Positions 21,724 to 30,005 of a stretch of 34,721 nucleotides of DNA are shown here, in pieces (the first letter of the stretch is position 1; each line of letters begins with the position of its first letter). The notes under the pieces were generated by a model. That model was not told the origin of the DNA and ran no database searches. It saw only the letters and a list, made by a program, of their open reading frames with translations. The position numbers and the translations under genes were made by a program. The stretch spans positions 1 through 34,721 of the forward strand of contig JAKADO010000027.1 in assembly GCA_021820485.1 (NCBI GenBank), given 5' to 3'. The stretch is from Bacillota bacterium (lineage in GTDB: Bacteria > Bacillota > Sulfobacillia > Sulfobacillales > Sulfobacillaceae).

Positions 21724-22263
21724 ATGAGAAGAAGGTTTACGAATCATACTGGCAGTCCACGGCAGGGGGTGGAAGCGACGACCAATGGTGGGTCGCGGGG
21801 GCTTATCCACGCGGCGGTCGGGGCAATGGCGTTGTTGGCGATTGAAGCGCTATTGGTCTATGGTGTAGGGTTGACCATTACATTGCCTCACAGCCAGGCG
21901 GACAGCATGGCGCGCACCTTGTCGGTTCACCTGCAGCGGGAATGGCCTCAGGTGCAAGGGCCCTTGTTGAAAAGTGTAGAGCCCATCCTGCGCCAAGAGG
22001 TGAAGGGACTGGTGAAGCAACTGACCATCAACATTGGAGGGATTCGGATCGCACTCCCGCCCGACGTGCGGAATCAGGTTGCGTCCCAAGTGGATACGGC
22101 GCTGCAAGCGAGTTTAGCCGATTATTTCCGCCATCGCTTCAACCCGGCCCAAGTGATGAACCCGAGATTGATTCGTGAGCTGTTAGCGCAGCCGGTCAAG
22201 CTTCACCTATGGGTCGACGTTTGGCGGATTCCCGTGCCGGTGACGGTCCAACTGCAAGCTTAG
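21724..22263 (+). CDS. unrecognised single-pass membrane protein
   Basis: The 179-residue product has a basic N-terminus and one membrane segment (about residues 28-52: IHAAVGAMALLAIEALLVYG). Outside lies a domain of about 125 residues with amphipathic helices (MARTLSVHLQREWPQVQGPL) and a C-terminal strand pair (LHLWVDVWRIPVPVTVQLQA). I do not recognise the family. It is divergent from the GH18 lipoprotein gene with 56 bases between, and precedes the rpsB promoter. The start is uncertain: the ATG at 21724 has no ribosome site, and a GTG at 21769 after GGCAGGGG is an alternative. The membrane segment is kept either way. Confidence 0.65.
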   Translation: MRRRFTNHTGSPRQGVEATTNGGSRGLIHAAVGAMALLAIEALLVYGVGLTITLPHSQADSMARTLSVHLQREWPQVQGPLLKSVEPILRQEVKGLVKQLTINIGGIRIALPPDVRNQVASQVDTALQASLADYFRHRFNPAQVMNPRLIRELLAQPVKLHLWVDVWRIPVPVTVQLQA

Positions 22264-22275
22264 CGCAGACATTCC

Positions 22276-22305
22276 TTGATGGCGCAGACTTGGGTGTGCT
22301 ATACT
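22276..22305 (+). promoter_or_regulatory. promoter of the rpsB-tsf unit
   Basis: TTGATG (22276-22281), 18 bases, then TATACT (22300-22305) preceded by TGC. It combines a fair -35 with an extended -10, as expected for a strong housekeeping promoter. Transcription would start near 22312, leaving a leader of about 90 bases. Confidence 0.75.
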
Positions 22306-22322
22306 ACCTTCGGCTATCTAGG

Positions 22323-22387
22323 AGCCAAAGATCGCCAAATCTAGCACGCAGTTCAACCCTGGTGAAGATGTCGAACTGCGGAGGCTA
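22323..22387 (+). promoter_or_regulatory. structured rpsB leader, candidate S2 autoregulatory element
   Basis: In the leader, CGCAGTTC (22347-22354) pairs perfectly with GAACTGCG (22373-22380) around an 18-base loop. AGCC (22323-22326) can pair with GGCT (22384-22387), closing a larger structure next to the AGGAGG at 22392-22397. rpsB leaders in many bacteria bind S2 for feedback control. I cannot check the match to the known consensus. Confidence 0.5.
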
Positions 22388-22402
22388 ACCAGGAGGATTA
22401 GA

Positions 22403-23125
22403 ATGTCAGTTGTGTCCATGAAGCAGCTGTTGGAGGCTGGTGTGCACTTTGGCCACCAGACTCGTCGCTGGAACCCTAAGATGAAGCCGTACATTTTTAC
22501 GGAGCGCAATGGGATTTACATCATCGACTTGCAGAAAACCGTGCGCAAAGTGGATGACGCCTATAACTTTATCCGCCAAGTCGGCATGGATGGCGGCAAG
22601 GTTCTCTTTGTCGGCACCAAGAAGCAGGCCCAGGAAGCGGTCGCTGAGGAAGCGCAGCGGTCGGGCGACTATTTTGTCAACCAGCGTTGGCTGGGAGGCA
22701 TGCTGACCAACTTCGACACCATCAAGCGGCGTGTGAAGCGTCTCGCCGAATTGAAGGAGCAGGAGGCCTCCGGCCAATGGGAGCGACTTCCGAAGAAGGA
22801 AGTTAGCTCGTTGACCCGGCAAAAGGAAAAACTCGAGAAATATTTGGGCGGAATCGAAGGGATGCGCGAGTTGCCCCAGGCGCTGTTTGTGGTGGATCCC
22901 CGCAAGGAACACATTGCTGTGACCGAGGCCCGCAAGTTGGGCATTCCGATTGTCGGCATTGTGGACACCAACTGTGATCCGGACGAAATCGACTACGTCA
23001 TTCCGGGCAATGACGATGCCATTCGGGCGGTGCGTCTCTTGACCGCCAAGATGGCAGACGCTCTGACTGAGGGACGTCAAGGCGAGACCTTGACCCCAGA
23101 GGAAGTTGAAGAGGCTGTTCAATAA
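22403..23125 (+). CDS. rpsB: 30S ribosomal protein S2
   Basis: The 240-residue protein is S2 of the small ribosomal subunit, needed for S1 binding and translation initiation. It begins [20 protein letters not shown], with the universal signature, followed by [20 protein letters not shown]. The middle coiled-coil region ([19 protein letters not shown]) and the C-terminal [13 protein letters not shown] and [20 protein letters not shown] are all intact. The length is normal. CAGGAGGA precedes the ATG. It is the first gene of the conserved cluster; tsf follows after 63 bases that contain a GCAA-capped hairpin. Confidence 0.97.
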   Translation: MSVVSMKQLLEAGVHFGHQTRRWNPKMKPYIFTERNGIYIIDLQKTVRKVDDAYNFIRQVGMDGGKVLFVGTKKQAQEAVAEEAQRSGDYFVNQRWLGGMLTNFDTIKRRVKRLAELKEQEASGQWERLPKKEVSSLTRQKEKLEKYLGGIEGMRELPQALFVVDPRKEHIAVTEARKLGIPIVGIVDTNCDPDEIDYVIPGNDDAIRAVRLLTAKMADALTEGRQGETLTPEEVEEAVQ

Positions 23126-23146
23126 ACACGCCTTAGAGTAGATGAC

Positions 23147-23170
23147 GAAGGCGACCGCAAGGTCGCCTTC
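23147..23170 (+). other. GCAA tetraloop hairpin between rpsB and tsf
   Basis: GAAGGCGACC and GGTCGCCTTC form a perfect 10-bp stem capped by a GCAA (GNRA) loop. Only CTTAC follows, with no T tract, so full termination is unlikely. It may stabilise rpsB mRNA, cause partial termination, or bind protein. It ends six bases before the AGGAGG of tsf. Confidence 0.6.
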
Positions 23171-23188
23171 CTTACGAGGAGGATTTCT

Positions 23189-23806
23189 GTGATTTCGGCA
23201 CAGGATGTCAAGGCGCTCCGCGAACGTACGGGGGCCGGGATGATGGAATGCAAGAAGGCTTTGGAAGAGGCCCAAGGCAACATGGACCGCGCTGTCGACA
23301 TTCTTCGCGAACGGGGCTTGGCGGCCGCGGCGAAGAAGGCAGGCCGGAGCGCGACAGAAGGTTTGGTGGAGAGCTACATACATTCCCAAGGGCGCATCGG
23401 CGTCTTGCTGGAGATTAACTGCGAGACGGATTTCGTTGCGAACACCAATGACTTTCGCGCATTGGCCCACGACGTGGCCATGCACATTGCTGCGGCCCGT
23501 CCTCTCTATGTGCGGCGTGAAGAAGTGCCAGAGAGCTTGGTGGAGCATGAAAAAAGCGTGTTGAGCGCGCAGGCCCAGAACGAGGGCAAACCCGCGGCGA
23601 TTGTGGAAAAAATGGTGGCGGGTCGGATTGACAAGTACTTCAAAGAGATTTGCTTGATGGAACAACCCTATGTCAAGAATCCGGACATGACAATCGACCA
23701 GTTGATTAAGGAGCACATTGCCCGGCTGGGTGAACAGATTCAGGTACGGAGATTCGTCCGATTTGAACGGGGCGAAGAGCTCGGTCAAGAAACCCAGTCG
23801 GAATAA
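23189..23806 (+). CDS. tsf: elongation factor Ts, short form
   Basis: EF-Ts exchanges GDP for GTP on EF-Tu. The 205-residue protein has the N-terminal UBA-like domain ([20 protein letters not shown], then [20 protein letters not shown]) and the exchange motif TDFVANT at residues 80-86. It is much shorter than the roughly 290 residues of B. subtilis or E. coli and resembles the Thermus-type short form, which lacks the second core subdomain. [20 protein letters not shown] closes the protein, so it is complete. The start is GTG at 23189 with AGGAGG seven bases before it. A terminator begins at the stop codon. Confidence 0.95.
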   Translation: MISAQDVKALRERTGAGMMECKKALEEAQGNMDRAVDILRERGLAAAAKKAGRSATEGLVESYIHSQGRIGVLLEINCETDFVANTNDFRALAHDVAMHIAAARPLYVRREEVPESLVEHEKSVLSAQAQNEGKPAAIVEKMVAGRIDKYFKEICLMEQPYVKNPDMTIDQLIKEHIARLGEQIQVRRFVRFERGEELGQETQSE

Positions 23807-23832
23807 AGGGCACGATGTGCCCTTTTCTTTTA
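23805..23832 (+). terminator. intrinsic terminator between tsf and pyrH
   Basis: AAAGGGCAC and GTGCCCTTT pair around GAT, followed by TCTTTT. The stem begins within the tsf stop codon. It should end or attenuate rpsB-tsf transcripts, so pyrH may depend on read-through or on a promoter in the 63-base gap, where I see none that is clear. Confidence 0.8.
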
Positions 23833-23869
23833 GGTAAATCTGATTGAGCGCAAAGGGAGGAGCGAGTCC

Positions 23870-24616
23870 GTGGCACAGGAACCGAAGTATCGACGCGTGG
23901 TGTTGAAGCTGTCCGGCGAAGCGCTGGCGGGAACGGCCGGTTTCGGCATTGACCCGACTGTGGTGGACAGCATTGCCCGCCAAATCAAGGAAGTGCTCAG
24001 TTTCGGCGTGGAGATTGCGGTGGTGGTGGGAGGCGGCAACATTTGGCGAGGACAGTCCGGGTCGTCCAAAGGAATGGACCGGGCAACCGCTGATTACATG
24101 GGGATGCTGGCCACCGTCATCAACGCCTTGGCCTTGATGGATGCGTTGGAGAAGCATGGCGTGGTGGTGCGCGTGCAGACAGCCATCGAGATGAAGGAGG
24201 TCGCGGAGCCCTATATTCGGCGCCGCGCCATTACCCATCTCGAGAAGGGCCGCGTCGTGATCTTTGCTGCCGGCAACGGCAACCCGTACTTCTCGACGGA
24301 CACCACGGCCGCCCTCCGGGCCGCGGAGATTGAGGCCGACGTCATGCTGAAGGCGACCAAGGAAGCGGGAGTCTATGATGCCGACCCGCGGACCAATCCC
24401 AATGCGCGGATGCTGGATGAGATTCGATACCTTGACGTCCTGAAAGAGAATTTGAAGGTGATGGATGCCACCGCAACGTCGTTGTGCATGGACAACAACA
24501 TCCCTATTGTGGTCTTTAATATGAACACCTATGGCAATATATTGAAAGTGGTGCTGGGTGAGTCTATCGGTACATATGTCGGAGGTGGGCAGCGCGATGT
24601 TGAAGGAAATTCTTAA
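23870..24616 (+). CDS. pyrH: UMP kinase
   Basis: The 248-residue enzyme of the amino-acid-kinase family phosphorylates UMP to UDP for nucleic acid and cell-wall precursors. [15 protein letters not shown] is the phosphate-binding start, [11 protein letters not shown] the family signature, and [20 protein letters not shown] and [12 protein letters not shown] are conserved. [10 protein letters not shown] is represented here by [16 protein letters not shown]. The start is GTG at 23870, with GGAGGAG about seven bases upstream. Its last 20 bases overlap the start of frr, so the two are coupled. Confidence 0.96.
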   Translation: MAQEPKYRRVVLKLSGEALAGTAGFGIDPTVVDSIARQIKEVLSFGVEIAVVVGGGNIWRGQSGSSKGMDRATADYMGMLATVINALALMDALEKHGVVVRVQTAIEMKEVAEPYIRRRAITHLEKGRVVIFAAGNGNPYFSTDTTAALRAAEIEADVMLKATKEAGVYDADPRTNPNARMLDEIRYLDVLKENLKVMDATATSLCMDNNIPIVVFNMNTYGNILKVVLGESIGTYVGGGQRDVEGNS

Positions 24617-25154
24617 AGACACCGAGGAACACATGCAAAAATCGGTCGATGCATTTATCCGCGATCTGGCAGGAATGCGCGCGGGCCGCGCGCATCCCGC
24701 TTTGCTGGAGAAAGTGCCGGTTGAGTACTATGGGGCGGTGACGCCGTTGCAGCACTTGGCCACTATCAGTGCACCCGAACCGCGGGTGTTGGTGGTGCAG
24801 CCGTTTGACAAGTCGGCCTCCGGAAGCATCGAAAAGGCCATTATGAAGGCGGATTTGGGCGTTTCAGTTCGGGTGGATGGGGCTCTTTTGCGCGTGAGTG
24901 TGCCGGCCTTGACGGAAGAGCGCCGTCGGGACTTGGTCAAGCAGTTGAAGCGACAGCTGGAAGAAGCCAAGGTGGCGGTGCGCAACGTTCGCCGCGACGG
25001 ATTGGATGGGTTGAAACGGGCCCAAAAGGACGGCGACTTGACAGAGGATGAGGAGCGGCGCGGCCAAACAGACATTCAGCGGCTGACGGATCAATATATT
25101 AAGGAGCTTGATCGAGTGGCAGAGACGCGCGAAAAGGATATTATGACACCATAG
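24597..25154 (+). CDS. frr: ribosome recycling factor
   Basis: The 185-residue protein, the usual family length, splits post-termination ribosomes together with [23 protein letters not shown] and [20 protein letters not shown] give the first helix of domain [21 protein letters not shown] opens the beta domain, and the C-terminal helices [20 protein letters not shown] and [12 protein letters not shown] complete the bundle. I placed the start at the ATG at 24597, eight bases after GGAGGTGG and inside the end of pyrH; upstream in-frame ATGs lack a ribosome site. Confidence 0.96.
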   Translation: MLKEILKDTEEHMQKSVDAFIRDLAGMRAGRAHPALLEKVPVEYYGAVTPLQHLATISAPEPRVLVVQPFDKSASGSIEKAIMKADLGVSVRVDGALLRVSVPALTEERRRDLVKQLKRQLEEAKVAVRNVRRDGLDGLKRAQKDGDLTEDEERRGQTDIQRLTDQYIKELDRVAETREKDIMTP

Positions 25155-25179
25155 CCTTTTCGCGGGGAGGAGGATGCCA

Positions 25180-25914
25180 GTGCAAGGTCCCGAGTCGAAC
25201 CGAGTGAAGACGCCTATTCAAATGAATGATTTGCCTAAGCACATCGCGATTATTATGGATGGCAATGGGCGTTGGGCTCGACAGCGCGGATTGGACCGGA
25301 CGCTGGGGCATCGCGAGGGTGTCAAGGCGTTGAAGCCGATTGTTAAAGAGGCTGCACGCCTTGGCATTGAGGTGCTCACCGTCTATGCCTTTTCCACGGA
25401 GAATTGGCGTCGGCCATCTCGGGAAGTGGATGTGCTGATGTCGCTCTTGGTTGAGTTTTTGGCGTCCGAGACACCGGAATTGAAGGACGAAGGAGTGCAA
25501 ATCCGGACCATCGGGGATATCGGCCGACTGCCTGCTGCCGCGCAACAATCGCTGGCTTGGGCGAAGGACGAAACGCGCGACCAAACACGCATGATATTGA
25601 ATTTAGCGCTGAACTACGGCTCTCGTAACGAAATTCTTCGTGCAGTCAATCGCTGGCATACAGAAGCACCGGAAGACACCGAACTGACGGAGGAGGCCTT
25701 GTCCTGCTACCTCGACACCGGCGGACTGCCCGATCCGGATCTGCTCATCCGCTCGAGTGGCGAATTTCGCGTCTCAAATTTTCTGTTGTGGCAGCTGGCG
25801 TACTCGGAAATTTACATTACTGAGGCTCTGTGGCCCGACTTTGGTACGGAAGATCTGCATGAGGCCATTCGGGATTACCAAACGCGCCATCGGCGTTTCG
25901 GCGGACTAGGATAG
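25180..25914 (+). CDS. uppS: undecaprenyl (isoprenyl) diphosphate synthase, cis-prenyltransferase
   Basis: The 244-residue enzyme builds the C55 lipid carrier for peptidoglycan from IPP and farnesyl diphosphate. HIAIIMDGNGRWAR (Asp27) is the catalytic signature, GHREGVKAL and TVYAFSTENWRRP are conserved, and DPDLLIRSSGEFRVSNFLLW is the C-terminal substrate loop. AGGAGG at 25168-25173 directly abuts an ATG at 25174 but lies six bases before a GTG at 25180, so I prefer the GTG start. It sits between frr and cdsA, as in most Firmicutes. Confidence 0.94.
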   Translation: MQGPESNRVKTPIQMNDLPKHIAIIMDGNGRWARQRGLDRTLGHREGVKALKPIVKEAARLGIEVLTVYAFSTENWRRPSREVDVLMSLLVEFLASETPELKDEGVQIRTIGDIGRLPAAAQQSLAWAKDETRDQTRMILNLALNYGSRNEILRAVNRWHTEAPEDTELTEEALSCYLDTGGLPDPDLLIRSSGEFRVSNFLLWQLAYSEIYITEALWPDFGTEDLHEAIRDYQTRHRRFGGLG

Positions 25915-25926
25915 GGGCGAATCAGG

Positions 25927-26712
25927 GTGCTGTTACGCCGTTTCATCACAGCCGCCATTGGAGTACCCATTCTTTTGGCGCTCATTTACCTCGGCGGCTG
26001 GCCTCTAATTATCGCAACGGCCATTTTTGAGGCAGTGGCCATTTATGAAGTGGCCCAGATGTTCCAGGCCAAACGCATGACATTTTTTGCCCGCATGGGG
26101 GTCTTTTGGGTGTGGGCGCTGTTGGCATGCCAGGCCTTTCATTGGCCATTGGCGTGGGGCCTTTTGGCTGGGCTCTTGCTCATCGTCGTCGGGGCGGTGG
26201 TGCTGGGGCGGGAGGCCTTCAGCTTTGAGGGGGCGTTGACCACAACCTGGGCGAGCCTCTACGTTGGTCTGTTGTTCACCTTCCTCGTGGCCCTGCGCGA
26301 ACTGACCGGGGGACGGCGGCTCGTCTTTGTCTTCTTTGTGCTGATTTGGGTGACCGATGCGATGGCCTTTTTCGTCGGCCGAAAGTTCGGTCGCCACAAG
26401 CTGATGGTCCATGTCAGCCCAGGCAAGACTTGGGAGGGCACACTGGGCGGCGGACTGTCCGCCCTCGTCATCGGCATGCTGATTGCCCCCTTCATTCATC
26501 TAGCTTGGTATCAAGGGGGCATATTTGCGGTGGTGGTGGCCGCGATTGGGGTGGTGGGGGACTTGCTGGAATCCCAATTCAAACGCTATGTGGGCGTCAA
26601 GGATTCCGGCGGCATCCTGCCAGGCCATGGGGGCATCCTGGACCGGTTCGACTCAGCGCTGTTGGCCTTGCCATTTGCCTATTATTTATTGAAAGGCTTG
26701 GGCATAAGTTAG
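25927..26712 (+). CDS. cdsA: phosphatidate cytidylyltransferase
   Basis: This polytopic membrane enzyme of 261 residues makes CDP-diacylglycerol from phosphatidate and CTP, the branch point of phospholipid synthesis. It has about seven or eight hydrophobic segments, the first in ITAAIGVPILLALIYLGG. The family signature lies near the C-terminus: GDLLESQFKRYVGVKDSGGI, then LPGHGGILDRFDS. The HVSPGKTWEGTLGG segment is also typical. The start is probably the GTG at 25927, though its ribosome site (GGGGCGAATCAGG) is poor. It follows uppS after 12 bases. Confidence 0.94.
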   Translation: MLLRRFITAAIGVPILLALIYLGGWPLIIATAIFEAVAIYEVAQMFQAKRMTFFARMGVFWVWALLACQAFHWPLAWGLLAGLLLIVVGAVVLGREAFSFEGALTTTWASLYVGLLFTFLVALRELTGGRRLVFVFFVLIWVTDAMAFFVGRKFGRHKLMVHVSPGKTWEGTLGGGLSALVIGMLIAPFIHLAWYQGGIFAVVVAAIGVVGDLLESQFKRYVGVKDSGGILPGHGGILDRFDSALLALPFAYYLLKGLGIS

Positions 26713-26719
26713 CTCTGAG

Positions 26720-27760
26720 GTGAGCGAACTGGAACCCGCCCGCTATTGGCATCAACTGCTGCAATGGTCCCTATTGGTGCTGGCGTCCTATGTGTTTTGG
26801 CGCTGGCTGGCATCGTATGTGCTGCCGTTCGTCTTGGCGATGGCGCTTGCCGCCATGGTGCTTCCCGTGGTGGAGCGCATGGAAGCTTGGGGGATTGGCC
26901 GGGTGGGCGCGGTGGTGGTGGCCTTGGGCGGGATGCTGTTGGGGCTGGGCGTGCTCTGCGGCGCCATCCTCACGCTGCTGGCAGCAGAATTGGTGGAGAT
27001 CAGCCATCGCATGCCCGGCTACCTGCGGGCGCGTCCGCTCCAGGTGACGCACTTTATTCAGCAATGGAACCGTCTGCGCAGCCACTTTGGCCTGCGGGGC
27101 GGCTCCTTGTCCAATGAGCTGCGCTCGATGTATCAAATGCTGGGCGCTCTCGCCAAGAGTATCGGGCATGTGTTGATGACGCTTCCGGAAATGGCTCTGG
27201 TGATGCTGATTGCGGCGATTGCCGCCTTTTTCATCTTGCGCGACTACCAGGAGGTGCTGGCCGTCGCCAAGCGTCTCGCCCCGCCGGCGTTGCGTCATCG
27301 CATGGGGCGGCTGACCACGGTCATGAGGGGTGGGCTTTGGGGATATCTCCGGGCGGAATTCACCCTAGTCTCCCTCACCGGGTTGGCCACGACCGGGGGA
27401 TTGCTTCTGATGCGTGCTCCCTATGCCGTCCTCATTGGTCTCACGGCGGGTCTCTTGGACATGGTTCCCTTCATGGGGCCGACAGTGCTCTTGGTGCCGT
27501 GGGCCGCGGGAGCCGCCCTTACGGGGCACGTGCCGATGGCGATTCATCTTATGATGGTGCTGGCCGGGGTGGCGGTGATTCGCCAGCTGATTGAGCCGCG
27601 ACTGGTGGGCCAGGGCACCGGTCTTCACCCACTCGTGGTATTATTTTCTTTATATATCGGCATTCGTTTGTTTGGGGGGGCCGGGGTGGTCGTTGGGCCA
27701 ATTACGGCCGTGATGCTGAACGCCATTCGTCAGGTGATGCGCGATTCAACAGCGGGCTGA
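26720..27760 (+). CDS. AI-2E family transporter (PerM/YtvI-like membrane protein)
   Basis: The 346-residue protein has the layout of the AI-2E exporter (UPF0118) family: two or three N-terminal membrane helices (YVLPFVLAMALAAMVLPVVE), a soluble stretch of about 75 residues, and five or so C-terminal helices. The conserved loops LLDMVPFMGPTVLLVPW and IEPRLVGQGTGLHPLVVLFS are present. Family members include autoinducer and ion exporters and sporulation proteins; the substrate is unknown. The GTG at 26720 lies seven bases after the cdsA stop; its ribosome site is weak and a GAGGTG overlaps it. This family is not a usual member of the dxr cluster. Confidence 0.87.
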   Translation: MSELEPARYWHQLLQWSLLVLASYVFWRWLASYVLPFVLAMALAAMVLPVVERMEAWGIGRVGAVVVALGGMLLGLGVLCGAILTLLAAELVEISHRMPGYLRARPLQVTHFIQQWNRLRSHFGLRGGSLSNELRSMYQMLGALAKSIGHVLMTLPEMALVMLIAAIAAFFILRDYQEVLAVAKRLAPPALRHRMGRLTTVMRGGLWGYLRAEFTLVSLTGLATTGGLLLMRAPYAVLIGLTAGLLDMVPFMGPTVLLVPWAAGAALTGHVPMAIHLMMVLAGVAVIRQLIEPRLVGQGTGLHPLVVLFSLYIGIRLFGGAGVVVGPITAVMLNAIRQVMRDSTAG

Positions 27761-27775
27761 AGGAGGATGTCCGGA

Positions 27776-28930
27776 TTGAAGCTGGTGATATTGGGCGCGA
27801 CCGGATCCATCGGAGAAAGCGCGTTTCGGGTCTGGGAAGAGCATCGCGAGCGCATCCAGGTCGAGGGATTGGTGGCGCATCGTCAGGGTGAGCGGCTATG
27901 GCGCATGGGAAAGGCCATGGGAGCCTCCTGGGTGGCGCTGACGGAGGTGGAGGCCGCCGAGCGTCTCAGGGCCGAGACCAGCGGTGTGGCGGGACCGGCC
28001 ATCGTGGCGGGATATGAGGCCATGTTGGAGGCCTTGGACGCGGCGCCGGCGACCCACCTGTTGGCTGCGATGAGCGGATTTGCTGGACTGCGGCCCACCC
28101 TCATCGGCCTGAAGCGGGGAATGCGGGTGATGCTCGCCAACAAGGAGACTATGGTGGCGGCAGGAGACTTGGTGAGGCGAACGGCGGAGGCTCACGGCGC
28201 GGAGATTGTGCCGGTCGATAGTGAGCATTCCGCCATCTTTCAGTGCATGGCGCTTCCTCAACCGGTGCGGCGCATCATCCTCACGTGTTCCGGGGGGCCG
28301 TTTCGGGAAACATCTCTTGAGGCGATGCGATCCGTGACGGTGGAAGACGCGTTGCGCCATCCCAACTGGTCGATGGGTCCGAAAATCACCGTCGATTCGG
28401 CGACCCTCATGAATAAGGGCCTCGAGGTGATTGAGGCGCACCAGCTCTTTCAAGTCCCCTATGATGCCATCGACGTGGTCATACACCCCGGCAGCGTGGT
28501 GCATTCCATGGTGGAGTTTCAGGACGGGGCCACGCTGGCCCAATGTGGGCATCCTGATATGCGGGTCCCAATAGCGGTTGCCTTGGCCTGGCCTGAGCGG
28601 TGGCCGCTCGATGTTCCGGGTTTTGAGTGGGCAGGACGCACACTGGAATTTTTCGAGCCCGATGTCGTGCGGTTTCCGTTGTTGCGGGTGGCACGTGAGG
28701 CCGGCCGGGCGGGTGGACTCTATCCAGCGGTGTTGAACGCTGCCAATGAGGTGGCTGTAGAGGCGTTTTTGGCTCGCCGCATCCCTTTTCTCCGAATTGC
28801 AGAGATTGTAGAGGGCGTTTTGAACGCGTTTTCGCCCGAGGGAACACTAGAAGAATTGGAACAAGTCTTGGAGACGGATGCTTGGGCGCGGCGCCAAGCG
28901 GCCAAGGCGATCGCGGCTCCGGCAGACTAA
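27776..28930 (+). CDS. dxr: 1-deoxy-D-xylulose 5-phosphate reductoisomerase
   Basis: This enzyme of the MEP isoprenoid pathway makes 2-C-methyl-D-erythritol 4-phosphate using NADPH and a divalent metal. From the chosen start it has 384 residues. LVILGATGSIGES binds NADPH; ANKETMVAAGDLV and PVDSEHSAIFQCM hold metal and substrate residues; NWSMGPKITVDSATLMNKGL is the flexible-loop region. AGGAGG at 27761-27766 directly abuts an ATG at 27767 but lies nine bases before an in-frame TTG at 27776, so I chose TTG (protein MKLVILGATG). It is followed by rseP after 11 bases. Confidence 0.94.
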   Translation: MKLVILGATGSIGESAFRVWEEHRERIQVEGLVAHRQGERLWRMGKAMGASWVALTEVEAAERLRAETSGVAGPAIVAGYEAMLEALDAAPATHLLAAMSGFAGLRPTLIGLKRGMRVMLANKETMVAAGDLVRRTAEAHGAEIVPVDSEHSAIFQCMALPQPVRRIILTCSGGPFRETSLEAMRSVTVEDALRHPNWSMGPKITVDSATLMNKGLEVIEAHQLFQVPYDAIDVVIHPGSVVHSMVEFQDGATLAQCGHPDMRVPIAVALAWPERWPLDVPGFEWAGRTLEFFEPDVVRFPLLRVAREAGRAGGLYPAVLNAANEVAVEAFLARRIPFLRIAEIVEGVLNAFSPEGTLEELEQVLETDAWARRQAAKAIAAPAD

Positions 28931-28941
28931 GGGGGAACCGT

Positions 28942-29973
28942 ATGGTTACGATTATTGCGTGGATTGTGGTATTTGGCGTGTTGGTGGCGGTTCACGAGCT
29001 GGGCCACTTCTTGGTCGCCAAGTCCTTCGGCATGCAGGTTGATGAATATTCGCTGGGATTCGGTCCGCGCTTGATTGGGCTCCACTTCGGAGAAACCGAC
29101 TATTCGGTGCGGCTCATTCCCCTTGGGGGATACGTGCGGCTGGCCGGAATGGATGGGGAGCGTTCGAGCGATCCCAATGAATACCCCAATCGGCCGTTGT
29201 GGCAACGTTTCCTGGTTATTTTCGCCGGCCCCGTCATGAATATGGTTCTGGCCTTTCTCCTATTTGCCCTCCTGTTTGGCCCCATTGGCATGGCCTACGG
29301 CACCACCACCATTTCGCATGTGATGCCGCATTACCCGGCGGCCGCGGCCGGACTTCGGGCGGGAGATCGGATTGTGGCCATCGACGGGCATGCCATCACC
29401 AGCGGCACCGCGTTGCAACATGCCATCGCCACGCATGCCAAGCAAACGATGCGGGTGTCCGTCGTGCGCGGACACGTCCATCGGGTTTTCCACCTGAAGG
29501 CGAAGCTCGACACCAGCCTCAACCCAAAACAATATTTAATCGGGATCCAACTGAAAACGGTGATTGTCCACTTAGGGCTGTGGAAGTCCATTAAGACCGG
29601 CGTCGTGCAAACCGTCCAACTGACTGGCGCCTGGTTCTCCCAGTTGTTTCTGTTGGTCACCGGCCGAACCCGCTTCGATGTGATGGGGCCGGTTGGCATT
29701 GCGGTGACCATCGGGCAGGCGGCCCATCAGGGATTTGCCAGCCTCATCTTCCTAGCGGCCATTCTCTCCGCCAACCTGGGACTCTTCAACATCCTCCCGG
29801 TGCCGGTCCTGGACGGCAGCAAGCTCTGGCTTCTGGCACTCGAGGGGGTACGTCGGCGAGCCATGGATCCGGAGCGTGAGAGCATGATTCATTTGGTGGG
29901 GATGGCGTTTCTGCTGGTATTCGTCGTCTTTGTGACCTACCACGACATCGTCCATTACCTCCATCTGGGCTAG
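28942..29973 (+). CDS. rseP: RIP metalloprotease RseP (site-2 protease family M50)
   Basis: The 343-residue intramembrane zinc protease has HELGH (His18, Glu19, His22) in its first membrane helix, followed by SFGMQVDEYSLGFGPRL. A single PDZ domain follows (about 115-190: ISHVMPHYPAAAAGLRAGDR). The third zinc ligand is in FNILPVPVLDG. In Firmicutes, RasP cuts anti-sigma factors and signal-peptide remnants. The ATG at 28942 has AGGGGGA upstream. It sits between dxr and ispG as in related genomes. The frame is open further upstream only across the dxr end. Confidence 0.95.
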   Translation: MVTIIAWIVVFGVLVAVHELGHFLVAKSFGMQVDEYSLGFGPRLIGLHFGETDYSVRLIPLGGYVRLAGMDGERSSDPNEYPNRPLWQRFLVIFAGPVMNMVLAFLLFALLFGPIGMAYGTTTISHVMPHYPAAAAGLRAGDRIVAIDGHAITSGTALQHAIATHAKQTMRVSVVRGHVHRVFHLKAKLDTSLNPKQYLIGIQLKTVIVHLGLWKSIKTGVVQTVQLTGAWFSQLFLLVTGRTRFDVMGPVGIAVTIGQAAHQGFASLIFLAAILSANLGLFNILPVPVLDGSKLWLLALEGVRRRAMDPERESMIHLVGMAFLLVFVVFVTYHDIVHYLHLG

Positions 29974-29996
29974 CTCTAGTGTATCGGCAACCGGGA

Positions 29997-30005
29997 TGCT
30001 AAGAT
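29997..30005 (+). promoter_or_regulatory. possible extended -10 promoter before ispG
   Basis: TGC followed by TAAGAT (30000-30005) is an extended -10 candidate in the 128-base gap between rseP and ispG, one of the few sizeable gaps within the cluster. The -35 region is weak. Confidence 0.35.

Noticed and set aside
22406-24634. Very long minus-strand open frame (742 codons) across rpsB, tsf and pyrH
   Set aside because: It is antisense to three certain housekeeping genes. Its product is His/Arg/Gln-rich with no domain I recognise, which is typical of the antisense frame of biased GC-rich genes.
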